64,000 nucleotides of DNA from Cranoglanis bouderius (Eukaryota; Chordata; Actinopteri; Siluriformes; Cranoglanididae), in NCBI GenBank assembly GCA_023630585.1, contig CM042556.1, positions 899,501 through 963,500 on the forward strand, given 5' to 3'. The notes below the pieces were generated by a model. The model was not told the origin of the DNA and ran no database searches. It saw nothing but the letters and a program-made list of their open reading frames with translations. Of the stretch, positions 31,445-42,417 are shown one piece after another. A program made the position numbers and the translations under genes. Position 1 is the first letter of the stretch. Every line of letters starts with the position of its first letter.

Positions 31445-32420
31445 TTATATTAACAGGCCTGATTTGAAATAGGGTTTGACTTGTGTGAAAAATCAAGAGA
31501 GAGGGTCTGTCCCCACTTTGGCTCTCCTGCCTCACACCATTTATATATACTTTTATTCAGACCTCTCCCTCTCTCTTTCTATTTTCACTAGAAAAATGGC
31601 TTTTGCCACATGCATTTGTTCAAAAAAGAAGAGACAAATTACAAATGTGTGCATGAGGCTTTGTACTTGAAATGGCTTTTTCATACATGGAAAAGAAGCT
31701 GATGAAAAGAGTCATGCACTTCAAAGTGGTCTGGTCACAGAGCTGATTGAAAGGCTTTTGCCAAAATTTTGTATGAACACAGGTTGTTCTACTCTTTCTA
31801 GTCCTATTTTCATTACCCACTCATTTGAATCAGACTCACCCATCAATTAGTGTGACTTTTCCCTGACTGGCTGGACTTTAAGGACACTGAGCTTTGTGAG
31901 CAGTCCTCATTCATTGGAAGCTTGGCTTGCTGTTTCCCGTTTTTAGAGGCAGCTCATAGGAAGTGGTTTATGGTCTGGGTTTAGGCCTCTGTAGGTGTGT
32001 GTGTGGGGGGGGGGGTGCATGTGTGTGTACTGTGGACATGGTGGAAATGGAGGGTAGAACAGTATAGGTGACAGGTGAGTCAGTCACAATGAAGTAGGAC
32101 AAACCACATGTTGTCCTACCTCAGACCAGATGCACAGCATTGAGTGTGTGTTTGTGTTTATGGGAGAAAAAGGGAGGGAGAGAGCATATGTGTGGTTAAT
32201 GGTAGGGGGTGCACTGCACATAATTTCTCTCATAAAAACTTTGACTACATCCTCAGAGCATGCTGTTGGCACAGTGAAGGGTTATCCTTTTGCTTATCGT
32301 ATAAGGAGTATATGATATTTGCCATGATTTGTTTCTTTGTGCTACAACCACTATAGGGACCTGAAATACTGAAATGCAGTCTAGAATGTAAAAATGATTA
32401 AAAGAATCATATGAGCGATA
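31443..32420. other. Gene-free stretch
   Basis: No supported gene. It has a short GT/G-run block near 31995-32025 and otherwise unique sequence. Confidence 0.4.
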
Positions 32421-32422
32421 TA

Positions 32423-33492
32423 CAGTGGATATAAAATGTTAAAATGGCAAGTTTTTGTGATGGGGGAAAAAAAATAGCTAAGATAGACAATGTCAGAACT
32501 TTTACCTGTATGAAATTACAAAGTATAAAAAATAAGTGAAAAAAAAATCATAAACATTTTAGGAAAAAATAGGAGGAAAAAAAATTACAATAAACCGGTT
32601 GCATAAATGTGCACACCCTTTTATAACTGGGGATGTGGCTGTGTTCAGAATGAACCAATCACATTCAATCTCATGTTCAAAAGTAATTATCATACAGCTG
32701 TCATCAATGAAATTATTCTAATTTTCTCACGAAAAACATAAAAACTCAACTAAATCACCTAAACCATGTGGCAAAATGTGTTATGGTCTGATGAGGCCAA
32801 TTCCAAAATGTATAATAATTCCAAAAATTTGTTTGGCGTAAAAAAAAGCAGATCCCCAAAAGAACACCATACCCACGTTGAAGCATGATGGTGGCAGCAT
32901 CATGCTTTAGGGCTGCTTTTCTTCAGTCAGAACTGGAGCTTTTATCTAAGTGGAGGGAATCATGAATAGCGACAAATAGCAGTCGATTTTAGTGCAAAAC
33001 CTTCAGGAGTCTGCTAGTACGCTGAAGATGAAAGGAATTTTACCTTTCAGCATGACAATGACCCAAATCATACATCCAAATCAACAAAAGAATGGCTTAA
33101 CCAAAATAAATCAATGTTTTTGAATGGCCTAGCCAGACCCCAGACCTGAATCCAGCAAAATATCTGTGGGGTGACCTGAAGTGTGGTGTGCAAAGGAGAT
33201 GCCCTTACAATGTGATGGATCTACAATGATTTTGGAAGAAAAAAAATATTGCCAAAAGGTGCTTCAACAAAGTATTAGTTTAGGGGTGTGCACACTTATG
33301 CAAGTAGGTGTTTGAAAGTTTTTTATTTTTATTTTCCTCTATAAATGTCTTTGATTGTTTTTCACTTAATTTTTATATATTGTAATTTCATACTGAGGGT
33401 GGAAAAAGTTCTGATATAATTTATCTTTCAATTTTTTACTTCACAAAAACTTGCCATTTTAACAGGGGTGTGTAGACTTTTTATATCCACTG
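32423..33492 (+). mobile_element. Dead Tc1-like element, nearly full length
   Basis: It begins CAGTGGATATAAAATGTTAA and ends with its inverse, CTTTTTATATCCACTG. TA dinucleotides flank at 32421-32422 and 33493-33494. The left repeat has lost about 20 bp compared with the right. Transposase traces in broken frames include WSDEAN near 32783, LKHDGGSIML near 32880, FQHDNDPNHTSKST near 33050-33090 and EWPSQTPDLNPAKYLWGDLK near 33122-33180, where the catalytic Glu of ENLW reads Lys (AKYLW). Confidence 0.88.
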
Positions 33493-33567
33493 TACAACCA
33501 ACATTCCAAGCGGTAGGTTTTCGAAAATTTGCAAGAGAGAGAAAGACTAGGAACATTGAACAAACAC

Positions 33568-33570
33568 ATG

Positions 33571-33601
<31 letters not shown>

Positions 33602-33622
33602 ACAGAGAGAGAGAGAGAGAAG

Positions 33623-33675
<53 letters not shown>
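33568..33675. repeat. (CA)n-(GA)n compound microsatellite
   Basis: CA units to 33604, then two GA blocks separated by GAAAAAGA. Confidence 0.93.
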
Positions 33676-33677
<2 letters not shown>

Positions 33678-33883
33678 TATACATAAGTTAAGGTCCAATA
33701 CTAAGCTCCTCAGGGGAACTTTGGGCAATATCCTGTTAGATTAGAATGCAAATCTATTTGATTGTTCCCTCTGCTACCCCCACCCCTCTTGCACTCTGTC
33801 TAACACACGCACACACACACACACACGCCCACACCCCTCCCATTCTCCATCAAAAAATTCTATTTTATTTTTGAACAAGTCAA

Positions 33884-34150
33884 GTCAAGTCAAGTAGATT
33901 TTTATTGTCATTCCTCTATATAGTGTGTATACATTGAAATGAAATTACATTTTTTCAGGACCATGGTGCAACAGTACACAAGACTACATAAAGTGCAGAT
34001 ACACAACAGTGCAAAACAATAAGTACACAGGACAATAAATACACAGGGCAATAAATACACAGAACATTGACTGTAAACTGTAAACATAGACCGTAAACTA
34101 TAAGCTATTGTGTAATGTAGCAGCATAGGTATAGCAGTAATACTGGCAGC
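33884..34150 (-). mobile_element. L2-like LINE 3' end, extra copy
   Basis: In minus orientation it ends with GACAATAAAAATCTACTTGA and a short ACTTG repeat (33884-33898). A second, diverged copy of the same 3' terminal sequence occurs at about 34152-34245 (ACCATGGTCCTGGAGTAACG region). So at least two LINE 3' ends are stacked head to tail. Confidence 0.65.
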
Positions 34151-36320
34151 AAGTTCAAGTGGTTTTATTGTCATTTCAACCAAACATACAGCTGGTACAG
34201 TACACAGTGAAATGAAACAACGTTACTCCAGGACCATGGTGCTACATAAAACAACACACTAAACCACATGAGACGACACAGAACTAAAGAGCTACACATT
34301 CTACATAAAGTGCACATGCAGACAACACAAGACAGTACAGTAACTCCTAAAACAGGACAATGGGCACAGTAAGTAACAGTGTCATGCCGACCAGTACACA
34401 GTTCTAGTGTGAAAGTGTCAAGTACACAGGTAGTGCAAAAAGATACAATATAATTAAAAATAACAATATAATTAAAAGATGCTATGAATCTAAACATAAC
34501 ATACTATGACATAGTATTCAGCAGATTAGCTTATACTATTTATAGACATAGCAGTTATTGCGGTAGCAGCCAGGTAAAAGTGTAGATAGTAGCAAGAATT
34601 TAAACATAATATTTAGTAAAGTTTAGCAGCAAAAGTAAAGGTGGCCATTATGAAATGTGCAAAAATTGCAAGGGGAGTGGGATGGTGTTCACTTTCAGTA
34701 TGTGTGTGTGTCTGTGTGTGTCAGTCCAGTCTCTGAGTATTGAGGAGTCTGATGGCTTGGGGGAAGAAGCTGTTACACAGTCTGGTCGTGAGGGCCCGAA
34801 TGCTTCGGTACCTTTTTCCAGATGGCAAGAGGGTGAAGAGTGTGTGTGAGGGGTGTGTGGGATAATCCATAATGCTGGTGGCTTTGCGAATGGAGCGTGT
34901 GGTGTAAATGTCTGTGATGGTGGGAAGAGAGACCCCGATGATCTTCTCAGCTGTCCTCACTACCTGCTGCAGGGTCTTGCAATCCCGGTGCAATTTCCGA
35001 ACCAGGCAGTGATGCAGCTGCTCAGGATGCTCTCAATAGTTCCTTTGTAGAATGTGGTGAGGATTTGGGGAGGGAGATGGGCTTTTTTCAGCCTTCATAG
35101 AAAGTACAGACGCTGCTGGACTTTCTTAGTGATGGAGCTGGTGTTGAGGGACCAGGTCAGGTTCTCTGCCAGGTGGACACCAAGGAATTTGGTGCTCTTG
35201 ATGATCTCCATGGAGGAGCCATCGATGTTCAGTGGAGAGTGGTTGCTCTGTGATCTCCTGAAGTCAACAACCATTTCTTTTGTTTTGTCCACATTCAGAG
35301 ACAGGTTGTTGGCTGCACAAGTCCGTTAGCCGCTGCACCTCCTCTCTGTATGCTGACTCATCGTTCTTACTGATGAGACCCACCACGGTCATGCCATCGG
35401 TGAACTTGATGATGTGATTCGAGCTCTGCATGGCTGTACAGTCATGAGTCAGCAGAGTGAACAGCAGTGGACTGAGCACACAGCCCTGGGGAGCACCAGT
35501 GCTCAGTGTAGTGGTGCTGGAGATGCTGTTCCTGATCCGGTCCGACTAAGGTCTCCCAGTCAGGAAATCCAGGATCCAGTTGCAGAGGGAGGTGTTCAAG
35601 CCCAGCAGAATTCGAACATAGGTGTCCTTTTTGTCCAGGTGGGTGAGGGCCAGATGTAGGGTGGTGGAGATGGCATCATCTGTTGAGCAGTTGGGACAAT
35701 ATGTGAATTGCAGGGGATCCAGTGAGGGTGGTAGCAGGGTCTTGATGTCCCTCATGACGAGCCTCTTGAAGCACTTCATGATGATGGGTGTGAGTGCAAC
35801 GGGACGATAGTCATTGAGGCAGGACACTGAAGACTTCTTCGGCACGGGGACAATGGTGGTGCCCTTGAAGCATGTTGGAATGATGGTGCTGCCCAGGGAG
35901 ATGTTGAAGATGTCAGTGAGAACATCCACCAGCTGGTCTGCACCTCCTCTGAGCACTCTTCCAGGAATGTTGTCTGGTCCAGCAGCTTTCTGTGGGTTGA
36001 CTCTGCATAGAGTTTTCCTCACATCAGCCGTAGTTAGATACAGTGACTGGTCGTTAGGAAGAGGGGTGGTCATCCTCGCCATCACATCATTCTGCGCCTC
36101 AAACCGAGCATAGAAGTTGTTCAGCACATCTGGAAGGGAGGCATCACTGTCACAGGCTGGTGATGATGTCCTGTAGTTGCTGATGGCCTGGATGCCCTGC
36201 CACATGCGCCGCGTGTCGCCACTGTCCTTGAAGTGCCTGTGGATTTTCTGGGCGTGTGCGCGCTTTGCCTCTCTGATGGCCCGGGACAGTTTGGCTCTCA
36301 CTGTTCTTAGTTGAGTTCCA
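34151..36320 (-). mobile_element. L2/CR1-type LINE copy B, 5'-truncated and mutated
   Basis: The minus strand encodes, in order, part of the endonuclease-RT linker (TRRMWQGIQAISNYRT), RT palm motifs (KAAGPDNIPG, PVPKKSSVSCLNDYRPVAL), and the C-terminal region (AEKIIGVSLP, RLCNSFFPQAIRLLNTQ), then a 3' UTR. Between DTYVRI and LLGLNTSLCN about 25 residues of the palm are deleted. The catalytic FADD box reads FTDG (35404-35393). Several frameshifts follow. No endonuclease domain is present. Confidence 0.85.
35546..36301 (-). pseudogene. LINE copy B reverse transcriptase, N-terminal frame
   Basis: 251-codon frame holding the linker and the first half of the RT, ending at LTGRP with a stop. It lacks the segment with the first catalytic aspartate (DFSSAFNT in intact relatives), so it cannot be active. 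Confidence 0.8.
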
Positions 36321-36782
36321 TAGTAAAGTGACTGATGCAGCTATGTAAAGTGCAGTGTGCAGTAGAGTCTCTTACTGTGGTAGTGCGTGTGCAGAGGTAT
36401 GAGTCTTACTGGGATAGGTATTTGACTGTCCCAGGTGAGCGTTGGGAGGCAGCAGCGTGTTGAGTAATCTGACTGCCTCAGGGAAGAACTATTGCAGAGT
36501 CTGCTGGTGGTGGCATGGATGCTCCTGTAGCTTTTGCCGGATGGCAGGAAGGTGAACAGTCCATGAAAAGGGTGAGAGGGGTCGCCTGCAATACTGGTGG
36601 CTTTGCAGATGCAGTGGTTGTTGAAGGAGGTGTCGATGGTGGGTAGAGAGACCCCGATGATCTTTTCAGCTGTCCTCACAATTCGCTGTAGGTCTTGTAG
36701 GCCAATTCTTGTGGTTGGAGGCTGTGCAGTTCCCGTACCACACAGTGAGACAGCTGGTCAGGACGCTCTATATCGTCCCTCT

Positions 36783-37562
36783 CTAGAAGGAGGTGAGGAT
36801 GGGATGGGGAAGTTTGGCTCTCTTCAGCCTCCGCAGGAAGTGGACGTGCTGATGGGCCTTCTTGACTAGGCAGGTGGTGTTGAGAGACCAGGAGAGGTTC
36901 TCAGTCATGGGCACACCAAGAAACTTGGAGCTTTTGACTCTCTTCACAGTTGTCCCATTGATGTGCAGTGGTGAGTGGTCCACTTGAGTTCTCCTGAAGT
37001 CGACAATCATCTCTTTAGTCTTATCAACATTAAGAGATAGATTGTTGTCTCTACACCATTCTGCGAGCTGGTTCACCTCCTCCCTGTATGCTGACTCATC
37101 ATTGTTGCTGATGAGGCCCACAACTGTAGCGTCATCAGCAAACTTGATGATGTGATTAGAACTGAACTTAGCAGCACAGTCATGAGTCAGCAGGGTGAAC
37201 AGCAGTGGATTGAGCACACAGCCCTGGGTGTTCAGTGTGGTGGTGCTGGATGTGGAGTTGCCGATCCTGATGGACTGGGGTCTCCCAGTCAGAAAGTCCA
37301 GGATCCAGTTGCAGAGGGAGGTGTTTAAACCCAGCAAGCTCAGCTTTGTTGTCAGTTGTTGTGGGATGATTGTGTTGAATACTGAACTGAAGTCTATGAA
37401 CAGCATCCTTATGTAATTGTCCTTTTTATCTAGATGGGTCAGAGACAGATGAATGGTAGCAGATATGGCGTCCTCTGTTGAGCGGTTGGGACGGTATGCG
37501 TACTGAAATGGGTCCAGTGTGGTGGGAAGACTGCTCTTCATGTGTTTCATGACTGGAAGCAC
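36783..37562 (-). pseudogene. LINE copy A reverse transcriptase, main palm frame
   Basis: 259-codon frame from LPVMKHMKSSLPTTLDPFQY through FIDFSSVFNTIIPQ, LNTQGCVLNPLLFTLLTHDC (the usual GAPQG reads NTQG), IIKFADDATVVG, and NNLSLNVDKTKEMIVDF. The catalytic FADD is intact. The RT N-terminus is in a different frame (37873-37547), overlapping at CFQS, so one frameshift separates them. Confidence 0.87.
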
Positions 37563-37873
37563 TTCATGATGATAGGTTTGAGTGCAACAGGGCTGTAGTC
37601 ATTTAGGCAGGACACAGATGATTTCTTTGGCACAGGGATGATGGTGGTCATCTTGAAGCACACTGGAATGACTGCTTGGCTCAGGGAAATGTTGAAGATG
37701 TCTGTGAGAACATCTGCAAGCTGATCAGCACATTCCCTGAGCACATGGCCAGGTATGTTGTCAGGACCTGCAGCTTTCCGTGGGTTGTCTCTGGACAGAG
37801 TTTTCCTGACATCCACTGCAGACAGATGAAGTACTTGATCGGTGGGAGTTGGGATGGTCTTCCTTGCTGACAT
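37547..37873 (-). pseudogene. LINE copy A reverse transcriptase, N-terminal frame
   Basis: 108-codon frame with VDVRKTLSRDNPRKAAGPDN, CFKMTTIIPVPKKSSVSCLN and PIIMKCF, the fingers region of an L2/CR1-type RT. It runs out of frame just before the main palm segment. Confidence 0.85.
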
Positions 37874-37885
37874 GTTGTTCTGTGC

Positions 37886-38728
37886 TCATGAGGCAGGGAA
37901 CCATGTGTAGAAATCATTCAGTGCATCTGGGAGCGAGGCGTCATCATTACAGACAGGTGGTGTAGTTTTGTAGTCTGTGATGGCCTGAATGCCTTGCCAC
38001 ATACGCCTTGTGTCCTTGGTGTTTGTGAAGTGACTGTGGATTCTTTCTGCGTAGTTGCGCTTTGCCTCTCTGATGGCCTGCGACAGATTGGTCCTTGCTG
38101 TGCAAAGTGATGCCTTGTCGTCAGACCTGAAGGCTGAGTCTCGGGTTTTCAGCAGCGAGCGCACTTCTGCAGTCATCCACGGTTTCTGGTTTGCACATGT
38201 GGTGATGGTCTTGAAGGAAGTTACATCATCTATGCACTTGCTGATGTAGCCAGTCACTGATGCTGTGTATTCCTCCAAGTCTGTGGTGTTGTGGTATGTA
38301 GCAGACTCTCTGAACATATTCCAGTCTGTGTGCTCAAAACAGTCCTGAAGTGCTGAGATGGCTCCCTCAGACCAGGTTCTCACCTGTTTCAGAACCGGTT
38401 TGGCATGTTTCAGAAGTGGTCTGTATGCTGGGATTAGCATAACAGTGATGTGGTCAGAGCCGCCGAGGTGGGGGTGGGGTGCAGCCTTGTAAGCACCCTG
38501 AACATTGGTGTAAACAAGGTCCAAAGTGTTTGTACCACGGGTTGCAAAATCAACATGCTGGTGGAATTTTGGAAGCACTGATTTCAGATTCACGTGGTTA
38601 AAACCTCTGGCGACAGTGAAATATCCGTTGGGGTGCGCTCTTTGTAAGTTACTGATAGCCCCGTAGAGTTCACTTAGCATTTCCTTAGCATTAGCACCGG
38701 GTGGAATGTACACCACGACAATGAGCAT
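37886..38728 (-). pseudogene. LINE copy A endonuclease/linker frame
   Basis: 280-codon frame. The N-terminal part is the C-terminal half of an apurinic-type endonuclease (VVVYIPPGANAKEM, LDLVYTNVQG, GGSDHITVML). The rest is the linker with KPWMTAEVRSLLKTRDSAF and DTRRMWQGIQAITDYKTTP. It ends after NDFYTWF by frameshift. The APE catalytic Asp near GDFN is altered. Confidence 0.85.
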
Positions 38729-39813
38729 GATGGTAAACTCTCTGGGCAGGTAATATGGTCAGCATTTCACATTCATAAACTCCACCGGCGACGAACAGTA
38801 GCTTGAAACCACAACGACATTCCTGCACTATTCGTTGTTTATGTAAACACACAGACCACCTCCACGAGTCTTACCGGACAGTGCTGCTATCCTGTCGGCA
38901 CGATGTGCTGTTAGCCCGGCTAGCTGAATGGCTGCGTCTGGAACGCTGTCGTTGAGCCATGTTTCCGTAAAAATGAAAACACTGCAGTCGCTGATTTCAT
39001 GCTGGGTAGTTAGCTGTAGTTTGAGTAAGTCCAGTTTATTGTCAAGAGAGCGAACATTGGAGAGGAGAATGGATGTTAGAGCCAGATGGCTTGGGTTAGC
39101 CTTTAACCTAGCACGGATGCCGGCTCACTTCCCGCGCTTCTGCTGCCTCACACACCGTTCCGGCGCCCTTTCTTCCAGCGACCGGCATCAGGCAAAACCG
39201 TGGTCCTAGGGCCTGGTTTGCGTAGTAACCCGAGGTCGCGTAGCTCATCTCACAGTCCGTCGTTTATTCCACCTGAGTTGTGTTCTCCAATGTTCAGCAG
39301 AATTTGGCGATGGTAGACATGTACACCAGTGCTTTGATGTACACCTGTTTAAAATGTTTCCAAATTGGTGTAGGTTACACATAACATGCACCATATTAGT
39401 GGACCCGAAGTGGCCGCTGCGTGTTACTGCGCCGCCATCTTGGTTATATCAAACAGTAATATAAATAAATACCTATTATAACTGTTATATAACTGTTATA
39501 ATAAACAGTAATAATAGCAGATGTTGACAAACCAAGCACACAACCTCTAAAAACATTCTACCATGCACAAACCTTTCCCTTCCCGGCCACTTTAGAATTA
39601 AGCCCCAAGGAGGTCTTTGGCAGCAGTGACTGGAATAATCTGAGTAGGAGCTGAACCAATGGCTGACGTTTTTGCCTTCAGAGGATCCTGACTAATGAAG
39701 ACAGGACTTACCTACTTCTACAAACTAATCTCATGAAAAAATCATCGTGATTCTAATGAGGATGAAAGCTTTTGCCTGACTTTGTATTACTGAATTTAAA
39801 AGATGGTCCTAAC

Positions 39814-40829
39814 TGTTACGACACTGGGCTTAAGAGGGAGACAGGATGCACTCGCAGGGGAAAGTGGTCAGTTTATTAGGTACAAACAAAAGGGCACATT
39901 CAAAAGTGATGGGACAACAACACAATAAATACAGAGACAAGCACGTCACTTTTCCAAAAGGGGTTAGCCACAGGTGAGAACACTTACAGGGCAAAAATCC
40001 AGGAAATCATGAAACAGTAGTCCAAAGGCTTACAGGGCAAAAATCCGGGAAATCATGAAACAGTAATCCAAAGGCTTACAGGGCAAAAATCCAGAAAATC
40101 ATGAAACAGTAATCCAAAGGCTTACAGGGCAAAAATCCAGAAAATCATGAAACAGTAATCCAAAGTCTTACAGGGCAAAAATCCAGAAAATCATGAAACA
40201 GTAATCCAAAGGCTTACAGGGCAATAATCCAGGAAGTAGCGAGACATACATTCAGGAACCCGGGAACGCCGGGTAAACAAAAACTTAAGAACTAGCGCAA
40301 GGACCAGGGAACACCTGGTAAACAAAAACCTAGGAAAAACTACGAAGCTTTAGCTTCCTCGCTACCTATCATTATCATCAGGAACATATAGTTATGTTTA
40401 GCTATCACAAGTCACTTTCAGTTATTCTAAAACAATACTCCACGCTCAAGTGGACAAAAATAGGGGTTTCAGTAACAAAGGTAATCAAAAGCAAACAAGA
40501 AGAAACGCACGACACCTGGAAACAATAATCAGACAATAACGGTTGAACCAATGACAGAACATGGGAGGAAACATAATGTGACACAAACCCAACGGACCAA
40601 TAAGGAAGCGGGGGAAGAGACATGACGTAAACAAAAACAAAGGAGCACATGGCAACGTAAACAAAACCAGAGTCTTTGTGAATGGAATGTCCAGCGGAGA
40701 GTTTTTCAATAGCGCTAGAAAGCGCGCAGACATGCTGCTCCTGTAGCGGGGCAGCGAGATATGCTGCTCCTTCCCGGAGCAGCGATTGGCGAGAGCTAAC
40801 ACTAACCAATCTCTTGCTCTAACCCTCAC
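39814..40829 (-). mobile_element. LTR-like unit (possible solo LTR)
   Basis: In minus orientation the 3' end reads ACTGGGC...GTCGTAACA (ending CA) with AATAAACTGACCACTTTCC about 60 bp before it, as in an LTR R/U5 region. The 3' border and polyA layout resemble the Gypsy LTR at 53271. Two open minus frames (40405-40832) show no recognisable domain. The right boundary near 40829 is a guess. Confidence 0.4.
39983..40258. repeat. Six 46-bp tandem repeats
   Basis: Units start at 39983, 40029, 40075, 40121, 40167 and 40213, each CTTACAGGGCAAAAATCC and continuing with ATCATGAAACAGTAATCC. Differences between neighbours are one to a few bases, so the array is young. There are no spacers between units. 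Confidence 0.95.
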
Positions 40830-40859
40830 CACTCCTAGCTTTTCACAAAAGTTGTGTGA

Positions 40860-41140
40860 ATTCTGATGAATTTACAACTGTGATACTGTAGTGACTTCAT
40901 TCCATCTCACATGTGTTATTCATAACTCCGTCTTGCAGACCCAATTCATTATCAATTGTTGTACTAACACCACTACTATTTCAGCTCATATTAATTCACG
41001 TGCCTGCTTAATAGAAGTGGGGATGTTGGCCAATGTTTATCTACACAAAGCCAGTTTGTGGTTATAAGTAAAAGCCTCAAACGCCTTCATCTGAAACTCT
41101 GAATCACTCAAGAATATTATTCATGCTTTTTGAGCCCAGA
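40860..41140. other. Candidate conserved non-coding element
   Basis: Repeat-free, with TCATTATCAATTGTTGTAC and CATATTAATTCACGTGCC homeodomain/E-box-like motifs near 40945-41005. Confidence 0.25.
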
Positions 41141-42355
41141 TATCAGTGTGAATCATTTTGTTCATCCAATAGATAATCTGCTTCCTAAAGAGCTACAGAA
41201 AGATATAGCATCCCAGTGGTTGAGGAAGACCATTACAGAGTTTGGATATTGCCTTTCTGATTTGGAGAGTACAGTATTCTGGAAGGAAGTATCTGCTTTG
41301 GATGCTCTGCAGCACTCTGCATGTCAAGTGGCTCCCTTTCAAAGGGCTTCACTGATGGAAAGCTCTAATAGGAGCTGATCATAAAGTGTGTTTTGGAAAC
41401 CATGTATCAGGCTAATGGGCAAATTTGCTTAGAGTATTACTCTGTCTGGTGAGATCCTATAGGATTATAGGATGCATAGGATTCCAGTCAAATGGTTCAG
41501 CACATCTTTTTTTTTCTTTGGCATACACTCAAGTTACTATGGCAGAAATATACATCTCTTAGCCAGCAAAATAAATCTCCCATGAAACACAGAAGAAGGG
41601 ATTGGGACAACAAATTTAAATGCAAATGATAGTGACATATTTCTCATTTGTTCACCAGAAATAGGCATTTGGAACAAACACCAGGCACAGCAACTCACTC
41701 TACTCAGTTTACTTGGTAATTCAGTTAATGTTTTGCATGATTTTCTATACACTCCATGGCAAAACAACACCAGCAATCCAAACCCTTCACCCCTGAAAGC
41801 AAGCTCAGGGCCAGGCTGGTTAATCTAAGATCCCTAAGGATCATAGTTGAGCAGGAAGAAAACAAGAAGAGACAAGCAACCAGGGCACAGAGGTGTGATT
41901 GACAATCAGTATCTCCGTCAGCATAGGTGCTCTTGTACCAAAACTCTCCACAGCAAATTAAGACTAAGTTGTACAGCCAATTTAGTTTATAATATGTAGA
42001 TGGATGAGATATTATTAGTGGCTGTAATGTAGCGTAGCCTTGCTTTACTTTAAAATTTATCTTATGTCTGTTAGGTAACAATAGATTTAGCTGCTAACTA
42101 AAAAGCAAGAGACATTCTCTGGGAGCACAATTCAACAATCCACTCTTATTAATCCCTTCTATCTGTGAAAAGGGCCTAAACTTCAAGGATCTCTTCCTCT
42201 CCCCTCTCCCTAGTCATTCCCGCTCAACACAGCTCAGGGACACCAACAGCAGCAGTTCCCTGTGTACACGAGTCACCTAGTAACCGGCACACTGGGACAG
42301 AAAGACACCACAAACTGAAGCTGAGGAAGCAAGCACTCACACACACACCAGCTTT
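41141..42355. other. Gene-free stretch, part possibly conserved
   Basis: No supported frame. 41960-42200 is AT-rich with TAAT cores (GCCAATTTAGTTTATAATAT, ATTATTAGTGG, TTATTAATCCC) and could be regulatory. Confidence 0.3.
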
Positions 42356-42375
42356 ACACACACACACACACACAT

Positions 42376-42415
<40 letters not shown>
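42356..42415. repeat. (CA)n microsatellite
   Basis: CA units interrupted once by TGCA. Confidence 0.93.

Positions 42416-42417
<2 letters not shown>

Larger units (their letters stand above)
36340..39450 (-). mobile_element. L2/CR1-type LINE copy A, near full length without 3' UTR
   Basis: In minus order: a 5' end at about 39450 with CAAGATGGCGGCGC, decayed endonuclease N-terminus (39200-38730), endonuclease C-terminus and linker (38728-37886), RT (37873-36783) and C-terminal region (36679-36341). The endonuclease keeps LDLVYTN and the GGSDH motif. The usual GDFN reads ARGFN. The RT keeps FADD (37142-37131). At about 36330 it abuts copy B directly, with no 3' UTR or tail, so it was truncated by, or recombined with, copy B. 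Confidence 0.87.

Noticed and set aside
31356..31535. Ser-Leu repeat frame (minus)
   Set aside because: Translation of (GA)n.
33830..33880. tRNA gene near the LINE 3' end
   Set aside because: No cloverleaf with proper A and B boxes; the tRNA-like motifs elsewhere belong to SINEs.
39983..40258. Regular repeats suggestive of a CRISPR array
   Set aside because: The 46-bp units are directly contiguous with no spacers, and the genome is eukaryotic.
41130..41378. 82-codon frame starting MSPDISVNHFVHPIDNLLPK
   Set aside because: Looks protein-like locally but has no known motif, no splice context and no partner frame.
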